64,000 bases of DNA from Syngnathus acus (GCF_901709675.1 NC_051100.1:12880286-12944285), one strand, 5' to 3'; positions 9,170 through 20,741 are shown, counted from the first letter of the stretch. Notes: generated by a model not told the origin, from the sequence alone. A program made the numbers and translations.

Positions 9170-11197
9170 AAGATGGACCCTTGGGGAACTCCATAATTGA
9201 TGGGTTTGTATGAAGATTTATGGTTGTTAATAGAAACATATTGGTGTCTTCCAAACAGATAGCTGCGGAACCAGTCTAACGCCAGGCCTCTAATACCATA
9301 GTGTTGTAATTTATTTACAAGAATGTCAATCATGATGGTGTCAAAAGCTTTAAACAAGTCCAGAAAAATCCCAATACCATATTCGCCTTTATCGAGTCAA
9401 GTACTGCCATATATGTAGTGTTTTCCTTTCTGAATCCATACTGGGATGGGGCAATGATGTTTAGTTTGTTTAGATAGCTGTTAAGTTTATTGTAAACTAC
9501 TCTTTCCAAAACCTTGGAAAGAGTAGGCAAGATTGATATTGGTCTGTAGTTGCTAAGATCGTTTTTGTCTCCTGATTTAAAGACCGGTGTGATACGTGCT
9601 ATTTTTGCTATTTGTGGCACTACTCCAGAGAGACAGATTGATGCAATGTGTAAGAGGTGCAGTTATTATATTGGAGATGCTTTTCAGAATTTTACTTGAG
9701 ATACCATCTGTTCCAGCTGAGTTTGAATTCTTCATATTCATGATTATTTTATACACTTCATCGCAGTTAGTTGGATTCAGGAAGAAAGAGCCCAGGTAAT
9801 TACCTGATAGGTAGTCTTTAAACGAGGCATCCTGAGGCTGACTGATTTTACTGGATATGTTGCTACCAATAGAGACAAAGTAGTTATTGAATTCGTCGGC
9901 AAGACTATTATTTCTGATGATGTTGCTTGTATTATGATCATGGTCAGGGAATACAGGAGTTTTTTGGCTTCTGTTCAAGACCCTGTTCAGTACTCTCCAA
10001 GATTTCTTGGAATCACCCTGTGATTCGTTTATCAAGTCGGCAAAATGATTACTCTTCCGCTTTCTGATAATATGTGTAAGTTTATTTCTATAATTAATAT
10101 ATGCATTTTTATTGTTATGGTTAGGTTCCTTTATGTATCTCTTATATAATTTATTTTTATGCTTAATAGACTTTAATATGCCCTTAGTGATCCATGGATT
10201 TGGAGTAGTTGTATTACATATGATTACTTTCTCAGGAATGGTCCTTTGAATAGAGTCGGATATTTCTTTGGTTAGAGTTTCAAATGCAGCATCAACATCA
10301 CTACAATCATATATTCCATACCATGTCTTGGTTTGCAGGTCCTCACCTAGACGTCGTATGGTTTCTTCATTGAGTATTTTTAAATTTATTGAATGACGAG
10401 TAGGTGGGGGCCTAGCAGGGAGGTCAATGAATAATACAATAGGGAAATGATCAGAAATCTCAGAGTACAGTTCCAGAAGTAAGTGTGGCGTTTGTAAGAT
10501 TTGTGATGAAATTATCAATAATTGACTTAGTTGAGTGAGTGACTCTGGTATAAGTATTTATTGTGGGAAAGAAGGATGAAGAGTGTGAAGTGTTTATAAA
10601 GTCATTTTTGGCTGTATCATCCTTGGAAAGATCAATATTGAAGTCGCCAAGGAGGACACAGCTTTTGTTATCATTTATAGAAAATAATGCTTCCTCCAGT
10701 TTGGTCCTAAAGATTTCAAAGTCAGCGTCTGGGGGACGATAGATTATACCAATAATGAGTTTTTTCCTGCTTTTTGCGCTTATTTCAACAAAAAGGGAGT
10801 CACTGTGGTTGTCTGCTATGACAATGTCATCACAAATCCTCACGTTGTATGTGGAGGAAATATATAGGCACACGCCACCGCCAGGTCTGCCACATCTGTT
10901 CTTAGTCAACAACTTATAGCCATTAAGATTTAAGATGTCAGTGTATGACCTGTCGTTCAGCAAAGTTTCACTGTAGCCGATTACGTCAAAGCTGCAGCCT
11001 GTGTTTGTAAGTAGAGTAACTAGATCATCATGATGTTTATTCAAGCTCCTGATATTTAAATGCAAAAAAGAGCAGTTATTTATATTTGTTAACTGTTTTA
11101 ATTGTTCGGGAATATACTGATTACAACTTATATTTCGATGATGGTCAATGGAATTTATCACCTCGTCTCCTTCACTGTCCATTTCATTAAGTGCCAT
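9170..11197 (-). pseudogene. LINE endonuclease and N-terminal RT
   Basis: ATG at 11197 begins a 245-residue frame with the endonuclease signatures LHLNIRSLNKHHDD, IGYSETLLN, GGGVCLYI, IIYRPPDAD and LLGDFNIDL. After a frameshift near 10480 a second frame (10518-9577) carries SEISDHFPIVLF and the linker up to SNSAGTDGISSKILK. Two more frameshifts near 9590 and 9345 lead into VFKSGDKNDLSNYRPIS and GVPQGSILG. The order and spacing are normal, so only small indels and the LTR insertion have disabled it. Confidence 0.8.
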
Positions 11198-11315
11198 GCA
11201 CAGGGTAACGAGTGAGATTTACTGAGATCCAGCAACAAAGACACACACTTAAGACCATGGACATATACATACACTCACCCATACCATGTCATAAGTTCCT
11301 TTAGTCTTAACATTA

Positions 11316-14300
11316 TTGGCAAAATGTCATGACAGTTTTGTTCCTTCATTTGAGCTTTTTCTGATGTCATTGATCTTCAAGATCATCAAGATGGCGGCGC
11401 GTGCATACGCAGCGACCTCTCTCTGTCCCGCTCGAACGGTGTTTTGTTCGTCAAATGAGTGTTTGACCGGCAGTTGTGTGCGTTCGTCTAGTCGTACTGA
11501 GTCGTGCTACAAGTACGGCAGGAAGGTTCTGCTCGACATCGGCGAAAGCGAGTTTTGTCGAGTTCTGGACTTTGATGCGGGGACATTAAAGGCGCTCGGA
11601 CTGCTACGTCCTGAAGAGTCGCCGGACTCGTCTGCTATTCCTCCCCCGGTTGGGAAGCGTCGAAAGCGGTGTGCGAGGAGGCTGAAGAGGGGCAAGCGTG
11701 GGGGCGTCCGGGCCAGGCTGGCGGCCAACCCGGCTCGCCCGGCCGTGCCTTCCATTCTTCTGGCGAATGTTCGATCGCTGGACAACAAAATGGATTACGT
11801 TCGCTTGCTGAGATCTACAAACCGGACGGTGCGTGACTGCTGTGTGCTCGTGTTCACTGAGACTTGGTTGACCGTCAACATTCCGGACTCGGCTGTACGT
11901 CTGGAGCGGCTAGCGTGCTATCGGGCGGACCGGACCATTGTACGAGGGGGGAAATCTCGTGGTGGTGGAATATGCGTCTACATCCGTGACGAGTGGTGCC
12001 GTGACTCTGTGGTGGTATGCAGGCACTGCTCGCCACTGGCGGAGTTTGTGATCATTAAGTGCCGTCCTTTTTACCTGCCGAGGGAATTTACCGCGATTCT
12101 GCTGGTCGCGGTTTACATCCCGCCTTCCAACATCGGAGGCGACAGGGTCGCGGCTCTTAGTGAACTGTACCAGGCTGTCAGTGACCCACAGACAGCGCAC
12201 CCTGACGGTTTCACCATCTTCGCTGGGGATTTTAATCATGCGAATCTGAAGTCTGTTTTTCCGAGGCTTCACCAGCATGTTGATTTTCCTACGCGTGGCG
12301 ACAGCTTCCTGGACCTGGTCTACTCTTCGCATAAAGGAGCTTTCAAAGCCGCCCCCCTCCCCCATCTTGGACTTTCTGACCATCTCACTGTTATGCTTTT
12401 GCCCGCATACAGACAAAAGGTGAGAACATCCAGACCAGTTCGCAAGCGGGTGCGGGTGTGGCCTGAGGGTGCCTCTGATGCGCTTCGTGACTGCTTTGGC
12501 TCTACCGACTGGGACGTGTTTAGGAGGGCGGCCACTTGCGACGGTCGGGCGGACATTGAGGAGTATACTGACTCTGTTTCCTCCTACATCGGGAAGTGCA
12601 TTGATGATGTGACACACACAGTATCCGTAGTCACTCGGGCTAACCGGAAGCCATGGCTGACAGGGGCTGTCTTCAGGCTGCTGAGGGCCAGGGACAAAGC
12701 CTTCCGGGCGGGGGATGTGGCTGGCTTGAGGACTGCGAGGGCCGACCTGTCCCAGGGCATCAAAGAAGCGAAGAGGGCGTTCTCGGGCAAAATTACCGCC
12801 CACTTCGAGGACAGCAGGGACGCACGGCGCCTTTGGCAGGGCATTCAGACCATCACGGACTACAAGCCCGCGCCGCAGAGCTGGGATGGAGACGTCCGTC
12901 TGCTCGATGACCTCAACCGCTTCTTTGCTCGCTTCGACGCTCAGAACAGCACTTGCCCGCTGAAGGCAACTCCCCCTTCCCACGAGCTGCCCCTGTGCCT
13001 CTCCGCCGACAGCGTGAGGAGGACGCTTGCCGCTATCGACATCCGTAAGGCGGCGGGCCCGGACAACATCCCCTTCCAGTTTGCGTACCGGGCCAAACGG
13101 TCCTCTGAGGATGCCATCTGCTCTGCCCTCCACTCGGCCCTCACCCACCTGGAGGGGAAGGACTCGTATGTGAGGTTGCTGTTTGTGGACTTCAGTTCTG
13201 CCTTCAACACCATTGTGCCGCAGCGTCTCATCAGCAAACTTGAAAATAAGCTGGGCCTCAGTACCTGCCTCTGCAACTGGCTACTGGACTTCCTCTGTCA
13301 GAGACCACAGGTGGTACGTGTTGGCGACAAGATCTCCGCCAGCATCACGCTGAGCACAGGGGCCCCCCAAGGCTGCGTGCTCAGTCCGCTGCTCTTCACC
13401 CTCCTGACGCATGACTGCGCTGCCACCTGCAGCGGCAACCGCATAGTGAAGTTTGCTGACGACACGACTCTGGTGGGTCTCATCACCAAGGGAGACGAGA
13501 CTCAATACAGGCTGGAGGTTGACCTTCTGACCGCGTGGTGCAGGGACAACAACCTCCTGCTGAACGTCGACAAGACCAAGGAGATTGTTGTTGACTTCCG
13601 GAAGGGTCACGCCCAACACCTGCCGCTGACCATCGACGGGGCTGTGGTGGAGCGAGTGAGCAGTGCCAGGTTCCTGGGGGTGCACATCAGTGATGATCTC
13701 TCCTGGTCCACCAACACCGCGTCGCTGGCGAAGAAGGCCCAGCGCCGCCTGTACTTCCTTCGGAAACTCAGGCGAGCGGGGGCTCCTCCGGCCGTCATGA
13801 CTACTTTTTACCGCGGCACCATTGAGAGCGTCCTCTCCAGCTGTATTGCTGTCTGGGGTGGCAGCTGCACTGACCAAGACTTGAAGGCCCTGCAGCGCGT
13901 AGTGAAAACGGCTAGTAAGACTATTGGTGCTTCTCTCCCCTCCTTGAAGGACATTTACACCTCCCAACTCACCCGCAAGGCGACCAAGATTGTGAGTGAT
14001 GTGAGTCACCCCGCTCACTCTTTGTTTGAACTTCTGCCCTCTGGGAGGCGGTACAGGAGCCTGCGCTCCCGCACCACCAGACTTTCCAACAGCTTCGTAC
14101 TCCAGGCTGTTAGGATCCTGAACTCGCTCCCCCTTTCAGCGTAGCGTCCTGTTCTTGCTGTATGCACACTGGCTCGGTTTTGCCCCTCATATTTAATGGG
14201 TCTGTTATTTATTCATCGCTCATTTTATTTTATTTTATTTATTATTTGTTATTTATGGTTTGGGCATTCTTGTTTTTGTTTTGTGTCGCCTACTTGTATG

Positions 14301-14403
14301 TCTCGTCACCGTGGGATGGAGGAAACGGAATTTCGGTTTCTTTGTGTGTCTTGACATATGAAGGGATTGACAATAAAGCTGACTTTGACTTTGACTTTTG
14401 ACT
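11316..14403 (+). mobile_element. L2-type LINE, nearly full length
   Basis: A short 5' region, one long ORF (11391-14144) and a 3' region ending in AATAAAG and TGACTT repeats (14370-14403), the kind of simple-repeat tail used by fish L2 elements. GC-rich coding sequence contrasts with the AT-rich flanks. An in-frame deletion in the reverse transcriptase is described separately. Confidence 0.85.
11391..14144 (+). CDS. L2 LINE ORF: endonuclease and reverse transcriptase
   Basis: ATG at 11391 follows an in-frame ATG at 11316 and opens about 918 codons. In order: basic leader; endonuclease with LLANVRSLDNKM, VFTETWL, GGGICVYI, VYIPPS, FAGDFNHANL and SDHLTVML; a linker; reverse transcriptase with LLFVDFSSAFNTI (motif A), GAPQGCVLSPLLFTLL (B) and VKFADDTTLV (C); thumb and C-terminal region. 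It nicks DNA and copies its RNA at the nick. Between RKAAGPDNIP and FQFAYRAKRSSED about 70-80 residues expected in L2 fingers are absent without breaking the frame. The ORF is therefore open but probably inactive. Confidence 0.85.
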   Translation: MAARAYAATSLCPARTVFCSSNECLTGSCVRSSSRTESCYKYGRKVLLDIGESEFCRVLDFDAGTLKALGLLRPEESPDSSAIPPPVGKRRKRCARRLKRGKRGGVRARLAANPARPAVPSILLANVRSLDNKMDYVRLLRSTNRTVRDCCVLVFTETWLTVNIPDSAVRLERLACYRADRTIVRGGKSRGGGICVYIRDEWCRDSVVVCRHCSPLAEFVIIKCRPFYLPREFTAILLVAVYIPPSNIGGDRVAALSELYQAVSDPQTAHPDGFTIFAGDFNHANLKSVFPRLHQHVDFPTRGDSFLDLVYSSHKGAFKAAPLPHLGLSDHLTVMLLPAYRQKVRTSRPVRKRVRVWPEGASDALRDCFGSTDWDVFRRAATCDGRADIEEYTDSVSSYIGKCIDDVTHTVSVVTRANRKPWLTGAVFRLLRARDKAFRAGDVAGLRTARADLSQGIKEAKRAFSGKITAHFEDSRDARRLWQGIQTITDYKPAPQSWDGDVRLLDDLNRFFARFDAQNSTCPLKATPPSHELPLCLSADSVRRTLAAIDIRKAAGPDNIPFQFAYRAKRSSEDAICSALHSALTHLEGKDSYVRLLFVDFSSAFNTIVPQRLISKLENKLGLSTCLCNWLLDFLCQRPQVVRVGDKISASITLSTGAPQGCVLSPLLFTLLTHDCAATCSGNRIVKFADDTTLVGLITKGDETQYRLEVDLLTAWCRDNNLLLNVDKTKEIVVDFRKGHAQHLPLTIDGAVVERVSSARFLGVHISDDLSWSTNTASLAKKAQRRLYFLRKLRRAGAPPAVMTTFYRGTIESVLSSCIAVWGGSCTDQDLKALQRVVKTASKTIGASLPSLKDIYTSQLTRKATKIVSDVSHPAHSLFELLPSGRRYRSLRSRTTRLSNSFVLQAVRILNSLPLSA

Positions 14404-15992
14404 TGATAGAAATTTAGAAAAAAATACAGAGATCATAAAAACACGTCACGTCTCGAACCCAAACTTGCATAGGAGTGTGGAATTCAGTTGGATTCTGTCA
14501 GAATGTGAATTATGCTGGTGGAAATATAAATATATTGCTGTGGGAATATTGAAACTATGTCCCTAGGTCAATTGAATGACCTTATCATGCATATAGATCA
14601 TTCCTTGAATGATTATATACATTGTTTATCACAGGCCACCGAACTGGCGTGCCGTGGGCCAATCGGAATGCTCATCTCCCTGGTTCCACTGTTTTATATG
14701 TATTTGGCGCCAGCCATGATGTTCGGTTGAAATAAACCACAGTAACGGCAACCCTGGTGTGATCATTGACACATCCGAGAGCAAACTTTTACGTACGTGG
14801 TGTCAGGAATAAGATGAGCCTTCTCGCCGGCGAGTTTTTATCTTTCCTTTACCGTGTACGTGTAGTGCTTGTTTATTACGTTACGTTTTGTTCGCGTTGG
14901 CTACCATAACGCCAACAAGCCGCTCTTCTTCCCTGAAATGGCGGGCGTATTTTGCAGACCCGACCCCCACATTTTCAACGAGAACATCGCAGAGAATTGG
15001 CGTGTTTTTGAAAGGGTATATGCTGTCTTCATTGCCGCGGCACAGCCAAGACCAGGCTTACATCCTCCTCAACATCGCTGAAACATCGAGCGGGAGGGTC
15101 TATGCCCCAAAGGTGCGGGTTCCTGACGGTGAAGGATGGTTCAGGATTGTCACTACCGCAGAGTCCAGAGAGGATCCGGTGTGCCTTAAAAGAAGGTTCG
15201 CTGAAATCGGCAACCCACAAAATAACAGGATGATGACAGACACAAGTTTCAGAAGAAACCAGAAGCAAGATGAGACAATAGAATAGTTTAGCAATCTGAG
15301 GATCAAGGCCAAATGTTGTCACTTCGGGGAGATAACGGATGAGCTTATTTGTGACCGCATCGTCTGCGGCATTACAAGTGACACTCCCTTGTTGAGGGAT
15401 AGCAGGCTGACTCTAGCCAAAGCCATTTCAATCGCCCGCATTCATGAGATGATAGCCTTGATGTCCACTAGGTCACCGTGGAAAGCAACACTGACTTCAG
15501 CTTACAAGTACTAGCTCAGTACAAGGACCTATTCAGCAACGAGCAGGGAGAACTTTGTCACGTACTCCATGAAGCAGCATCTCATTGTGCAGCCTGTGGT
15601 CCGCCTTGCCCACCGCGTCCCTATTGCAATGCGCGAGAGAGTAAGGGGCGAGCTTGAGCGTATGCAGTACATTGACGTCATAACACCAGTCACAGAGCAA
15701 ACCGACTGGGTCTCATCCATGGTAGCGACACACAAGAAGGACAAGAACAAAATCAGGCTGTGTCAACTCTGAAAGTGCTGAGAAAGAGGAGTGATTTGTT
15801 ACTATGGACTTAAACGACACGGGAGAAAAATGCAATGTGATGCCACTAAAGAGTCACAGAAGAGCCATGTTGCCTCAAGACGGCGTTGAAGATGCCCCAC
15901 CACCCAATGCAGAGCGTGGAAGAAGTTGCAGCACATATGTTGGGAGCGACAGTATTGTCTGTTTTTGGATGCCAAGAATTCTTTCTGGCAGA
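14404..15992 (+). mobile_element. Decayed Ty3/gypsy element (LTR, gag, start of pol)
   Basis: 14560-14800 looks like an LTR end (AATAAA at 14732) followed by TGGTGTCAGGAATAAGA at 14799, similar to a primer site. Gag-like pieces follow on plus: ENIAENWRVFERVYAVFIAA, then ELICDRIVCGITSDT near 15340-15390. At 15530-15770 the sequence enters reverse transcriptase (RVRGELERMQYIDVITPV, then WVSSMVATHKKDKNKIRLC) and near 15965-15990 FLDAKNSFWQ in another frame. Protease and most of pol are gone. Multiple frameshifts make it a fossil. Confidence 0.7.
15569..15772 (+). pseudogene. Gypsy reverse transcriptase fragment
   Basis: 67 residues with PVVRLAHRVPIAMRERVRGE and WVSSMVATHKKDKNKIRLC, the N-terminal fingers of a Ty3/gypsy reverse transcriptase. 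The catalytic YxDD region is missing. It lies in the same decayed element as the gag pieces upstream. Confidence 0.7.
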
Positions 15993-16019
15993 TAATAATA
16001 ATAATAATAATAATAATAA
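15993..16019. repeat. (ATA)n microsatellite
   Basis: About nine ATA/TAA units end the gypsy fragment and begin the next repeat block. Confidence 0.9.
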
Positions 16020-16730
16020 CTAGAAAATGCAATTCCTGGAGAAATTGCATGTGAAGGCGAAGAAGTTGAATAAATACTTGGGGAATGCTGCAGAATAATG
16101 TTTAAATTTGGAACGGGTTGAATCGGTTGAAAAATGTAGAAATTAGAAGTGAAAAACGAAATTTTGTGAAATGTTGCAAAACGTGACATTTTTTAATTTG
16201 GCAATTTTGGGAATGTCCTCAATGTGATTTGAATGCGGTGAATGATGTGGATTTCAAACTGGAAGGATGTAAATGAGTTAGAATGGATTGAATTGTTTGA
16301 AAAATGTAGACATGAGAAGTGAAAATGGAAATTTTGTTAAATTTTGCACAAATCTTAAACGTGAAAATGTGAAATTTTTTAATTTGGCAAGTTTGGGAAT
16401 GTCCCCAATGTGATTTGAATGTGTTGAATGATGTGAACTTCTAACTGGATTGACGTAAATATGAAATGTTCTATATGCCATTAAGACTGAATGGGGAAAA
16501 ATAGGCCGGAAAATTGTGAATTTTGTGAAAACTTAATTTTTTCTTAATAAACAAATTTGAGCAACGGTGTCATTAATATTTGGAATAAGTTAAAAGCGGA
16601 ACGAAGTGAATAGGTTGAAGTGTGCGGAACTTATAAATACTGTTAACTAGAAAAGCAATTCCTTGAGAAATTGCGTGTGAAGGCGAAGAAGCTGAAAAAA
16701 TCTTGGGGAATGCTTTTTGCGTTAAGCCCG
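16020..16730. repeat. Diverged tandem repeat block
   Basis: Two related units of about 175 bp start near 16105 and 16280 (shared GAAAAATGTAGA, GGGAATGTCC, CAATGTGATTTGAATG). A segment at 16020-16090 (CAATTCCTGGAGAAATTGC) recurs at 16647-16720. No coding signal. Confidence 0.7.
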
Positions 16731-17105
16731 AAAAACGGTAAGCTCGAAAAACGGTAAGTGGTAAAAATGGTAAGCGCAAAAAACAGTAAGCGCAAAAATC
16801 GGTAGGTGAGAAAATGGTAAGCGCAAAAAACAGTAAGCGACAAAACTGTTAACGCGAGAAACTGTAAGCGGGAAAAATGGTACGTGAGAAAACAGTAAGC
16901 TCGAAAAACGGTAAGTGAGAAAACGGTAAACGTGAAAAAACGGTAATGGGGAAAACGATAAGCGGGAAAAACGGTACGTGAGAAAACAATAAGCGCAAAA
17001 AACGGTAAGCGAGGAAACGGTCAGCGCGAAAAACGGTAAGCAGGAAAACGATAAGCACAAAAAACAGTAAGTGCAAGAACGGTTGTTGTGAAAAATGGTA
17101 AAATA
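16731..17105. repeat. Minisatellite of about 14-16 bp units
   Basis: Around two dozen degenerate units of the form GGTAAGCGCGAAAAAC, varying at the CG/TG positions. Long minus-strand frames through it (phenylalanine/leucine-rich) are artefacts of the repeat. Confidence 0.9.
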
Positions 17106-17560
17106 AAATTGGAACATGTCGAAAAAAAAAGATTCCTCTCCACAAATCCAGTGGAAAATTAGGATGCTGAGGACAAAGGATACTGCTGCTGGGACGTTGG
17201 AGTTCTGGATATGCATCCATTCTACCATCCATCCATTTCCTACCCCCCCAAACACACACACCCGTGACGGGCGTGCTGGAGCCTCTTCCAGCACTCATCG
17301 GCGGGAGCCACCCTGAATCGGTTGCCAGCCAAACACAAGGAACACAGAGGTCTGAATAATCTGCAAGCAACAAAATCAACTGCATGTACAAAAAATATGC
17401 ATATGCCTTTGAACTTGTTACAAATGTAAGGCTGTGTGTGCAATTGTAAAACAGACAGAAATGATGGGCCAGCTCATCCGCTATGAAACATATTTATCTT
17501 GTGCGCCCTCTGCTGGCAAAAAACATATTGCACCTTGACACAAGGTACACAGGTTTCTTC
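17106..17560. repeat. Fragment of a common fish dispersed repeat
   Basis: 17215-17345 (CATCCATCCATTT, GGTTGCCAGCCAA) resembles the widespread (CATC)n-tailed fish repeat. The rest is unassigned. Confidence 0.45.
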
Positions 17561-17568
17561 CTCTAAGT

Positions 17569-18053
17569 CAGAGCTGCTCAAACTTTTTCAGCTCACGAGC
17601 TACTTTTAAAATGACAAGTCACAAAGATCTACCCACTACAATAAATAGATAGATAGATCATATAGTGCGTGTATTTTTGTAACGCACTTAGAAAATGACA
17701 TTGTGACTCCCATTCCGTATGAAAGGGATACGTTTTTGGCTTCTCACTTGGTCCAGCTACTCCACTCACTTTTGATGGTAATAAACTTTCTTTAGTTTAA
17801 AAGAATAAAGCGAGTGCGTACATTGATTAGCTTATAAACTTTGGCAGTTTGTGTGTGCGCGGCCGTTAATCATGCTGCGGTGAGGGGATGTAGACACTGG
17901 CTGTGATTGCCTCCCGACAGGCCTACCTGAATGTCAATCAAGTGATGGGCTGGATTTTAGCCTATAGATTTTTTTTTTTAAATGTCATGTGATCAACCAG
18001 TAGTAACTTGGCGATCGACTGGTCGATCCCGATCGACATATTGAGCACCATTG
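17569..18053 (+). mobile_element. hAT-like MITE, older copy
   Basis: Starts CAGAGCTGCTCAAAC and ends GAGCACCATTG, which are diverged versions of the ends of the element at 37544-53810. Shared internal words (CACAAAGATCTACCCAC; CTTGGCGATCGAC) confirm the family. The flanking 8-mers no longer match, so it is old. Confidence 0.75.
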
Positions 18054-18068
18054 CTGTACTGTATACAA

Positions 18069-18825
18069 TAGGGGTGTAACGATTCATCGAAACACATCAA
18101 TTAATCGATATAATGCTCTACGATTTATTGGCATCGATGCTAAACGTAAACATCGATTTATATCGCCGTGTTTGACCTCGGACATTAGACGCGACTTTAT
18201 TTTTAAATCCAGTTCATTGTTGCTTGCTTCCTCTTTCCGGGAGCAGTACGCGGCGTGTTGTGTTGTGAGCAGAGCAGGCACGTGAAAGGGGAGCCGACAA
18301 CTACGCGGCTCCTGGGCTGCTGCTATGGCTAGTGTCCAAGAAGACTAGGAAATTCGCTCCCCTTTGGGCTTCAAGTCATTTGTTTGGAAGCACTTTGGAT
18401 TCCAAAGAAAAGATGGCTCAACGGACAATTAAAATTATTGTAAATAAATAGGTCAGTAATGCATTTTAAAGTTAATGGTATTACAAAAAAAGAAAGAATA
18501 TTCATTTTTCTTTACTTATATGAGAAAAAAATATAGGAATTTGATCAAGTTCAGTGTTAAAATAAGCACTTTGTATACTACAATACTCTTGTAATTTCCT
18601 AAAGAGTTTGCAGTACCTTGTTGATTTTGCGTATGAATTGTTATAAATCAGGATATTGTTCTATATTTTTTATTTAAAAAATAAAAATATCGATCGTGGA
18701 GCACTATATCGTGATGTATCGTGAATGAATCACAGCAGGCTTTAAGATATCGGCAAATATCGTATCGTGGTTCTTTGTATCGATATGATATCGTATCGTG
18801 ACAAAACCCGCGATTTACACCCCTA
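18069..18825 (+). mobile_element. Non-autonomous BED-hAT copy (i)
   Basis: TAGGGGTGTAACGATTCATCG at the left and ACACCCCTA at the right are the inverted ends. Inside, ATG at 18325 (MASVQED) is the start of the BED-type transposase exon, here ended early by TAG. It is an internally deleted relative of 37929-49515. Confidence 0.85.
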
Positions 18826-19149
18826 ATTGCCATGCATCGTCACTCATGACCTCAAAAGCAAAAGGTCCCCCCCCCTCCACACATATTTTTGTTACAACAG
18901 GATTTCCCAAACTTTCATCTAAAGACCCAATACTAGAAATTTACTTTCGTCATGTGGTGGCAAAACTTAAAGATGACAATTCACTACAATAGGCCTGTCA
19001 AAAGTCCTTTGCCAAGAAATATAAATGTGTGCCTGCCTATCAGTAAAGTAACTTTCAACATTTTACTTGATGATCAGACTGACCAACGTTTGTTTGGGAA
19101 ACCTTGTCTGAGTTTTTTTCCCCCCTGAGTCAACAGGGACAGGCTACAA

Positions 19150-19365
19150 CAGATGCGCATGCGCAGTGATACTGACCGGCAGAATAACATCCGGTTGTTC
19201 CCAAAGATGATCTTTTTTCCGAAATCATTTTACGTTTACGGACTTAAGTAGGAGTCAAAATTTGGGTGCGTATTATACATGGGTACAGGCTTTTTTCCAG
19301 CATCGACATGCCATTTTTAGGGTGCGTATTATGCACGGGGGCGCATTTTGCATGGAAAAACACGG
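19150..19365 (+). mobile_element. Pogo-family element, terminal fragment
   Basis: Matches the ends of 56100-56919 and 27567-34095 (GATACTGACCGGCAGAATAA; GGGTGCGTATTATGCACGGG) and ends CACGG before TA. The other half is absent. Confidence 0.8.
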
Positions 19366-19376
19366 TATAGTGAGAC

Positions 19377-19660
19377 ACAAACCGCAGCTGTTATTCAAAG
19401 CGATGAGATCATGAGTCTCGCCAGGTATAAAAGATGCGATGCCTGGCAGACTGGAGCAAGCATCTAACATCTTTGCCTTTGAGCCACTCGAATATTTGGG
19501 GGAACTTCATTCTGACATCAGTTGAATAAAATACGTTTCCCAATCAGCCGCGTGTCACTGAAGTTTACCTTCTCTGAGCCAGCCACCTTCTACCAAGTGT
19601 TTTTTGGAGACCAGCGGAGCAGCGAAGACAATTCACCACACGTAAGAAAAGCATTTTGTG
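19377..19660 (+). other. Possible LTR remnant
   Basis: TATAAAAG at about 19426 and AATAAAAT at about 19525 lie in the order and spacing of promoter and polyadenylation signals within an LTR. No partner or ends were found. Confidence 0.3.
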
Positions 19661-19839
19661 CACGTTTAAAAAAAAAAAAAAAAAAAACTCAAATAGATGT
19701 TAATAGTTTCACATTGTGTTTCCATTGAGAGGACCTGTGAAACAACGCCGTTGCGTCCTGCCCAACCACGGTTTCCTCAAGCAGCTCAAAGCTCTGGACG
19801 TCACATTGCAAGAATAGAAACTGAGACTAAAACAACAAA

Positions 19840-20122
19840 TAGAATAGAATAGATCTTTATTTGTCATTGTCACATGTACAAATGACACATTTCTATGTGC
19901 CCTCTCTGGATTCCATTGCAGCCTGGTCGTTCTGGAAGAGGGATCCTCACATCTGTAGTCTCTTCTCAAGGTTTCCCCCAGTAGTTTTTTTTTTTTGTTT
20001 TTCCTTGCCCTCCTGGGAATTTAAGATCAGGGGATGTTCGAGAATTGTCCATTTTTTTTGTACATGTGAAGCCCTTTGAGACTTGCCTGTGATTTAGGGC
20101 TATATAAATAAACTTGACTTGA
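19840..20122 (+). repeat. LINE 3'-tail repeat
   Basis: Carries GATCTTTATTTGTCATTGTC and, at the end, GCCCTTTGAGACTTGCCTGT then ATAAATAAACTTGACTTGAC. The latter part recurs inverted at 36036-36968. Confidence 0.65.
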
Positions 20123-20673
20123 CAGATCAACAGTCTTAATTAGGATCCTATTTTAAAAGACTCTATTAATATAAATAAGAAGCAGCATATGAGGTTGAGA
20201 CTGTGTACTGAGAAGTAAACAACTCTTTAATGAAATGTCTTAATGCATCTCAAGTACAATTTAAAGTGTTACTAGCAAGCCAAAGTAAAAAACAAAACTC
20301 TTGAAGAAAAATGTGGGATATCCAACACTTTTTTTTTCATTTTATGAACATGAAAGGCTGAACAAAACAAAACCCTAAACAGACACTAAGAAAAACTTGT
20401 CCTGAATATGAATTAAAACTAATTGCAGTTAAAAACCACAACTAAAACCAAAATAAACAAAGTATAATGACAAATACAGAACTATTGTCATCCCGAGGCT
20501 GGTTAACTATATTTTCAAATTCAGTACTATAACTAAAATATGAACTTCTCACTATAGTAAAGGAAAGGGGTTCAGCATCTCAATTAAAAAGGTAAATACT
20601 AGAATAGAATTATCATTGATGCATCAACTCGGAGTCTGCTCAAATAGAAGGTGAGAACGTCATGGATCATTGC
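20123..20673. other. Unassigned interval
   Basis: AT-rich, with no supported coding frame or repeat boundary; it lies downstream of the zinc-finger exon. Confidence 0.4.
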
Positions 20674-20741
20674 TCATCTCCCCAAGACACTCAGAATCCT
20701 CAATAGTGACTCTTTGCCAAGTGACTGAGCAGGCAACAGGG

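Larger units (their letters stand above)
5140..11260 (-). mobile_element. APE-type LINE split by an LTR retrotransposon
   Basis: A Jockey/CR1-superfamily-like LINE lies on the minus strand: endonuclease (11197-10460), linker and first reverse-transcriptase blocks (10518-9142), then FADD motif and C-terminal part (about 6395-5494), and an AT-rich 3' region down to about 5140. The reading frame is cut between GVPQGSILG and PLLFILYIND by the 2764-bp gypsy element at 6401-9164; the flanks carry the duplicated GCCCT. Frameshifts near 10480, 9590 and 9345 show that the LINE was already decaying. Clade assignment is left open. Confidence 0.85.

Noticed and set aside
11910-13148. 412-codon minus frame over the L2 LINE
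   Set aside because: Shadow of the GC-rich LINE ORF on plus, which has clear endonuclease and RT motifs.
16731-17105. Spaced repeats resembling a CRISPR array
   Set aside because: Units are contiguous, degenerate and without unique spacers; the genome is eukaryotic.
16722-17391. Long phenylalanine/leucine-rich minus-strand frames
   Set aside because: They are the minisatellite read in a frame without stops; no protein features.
17569-18053. Target duplication for the older hAT MITE
   Set aside because: CTCTAAGT and CTGTACTG match at few positions, so no duplication is claimed.
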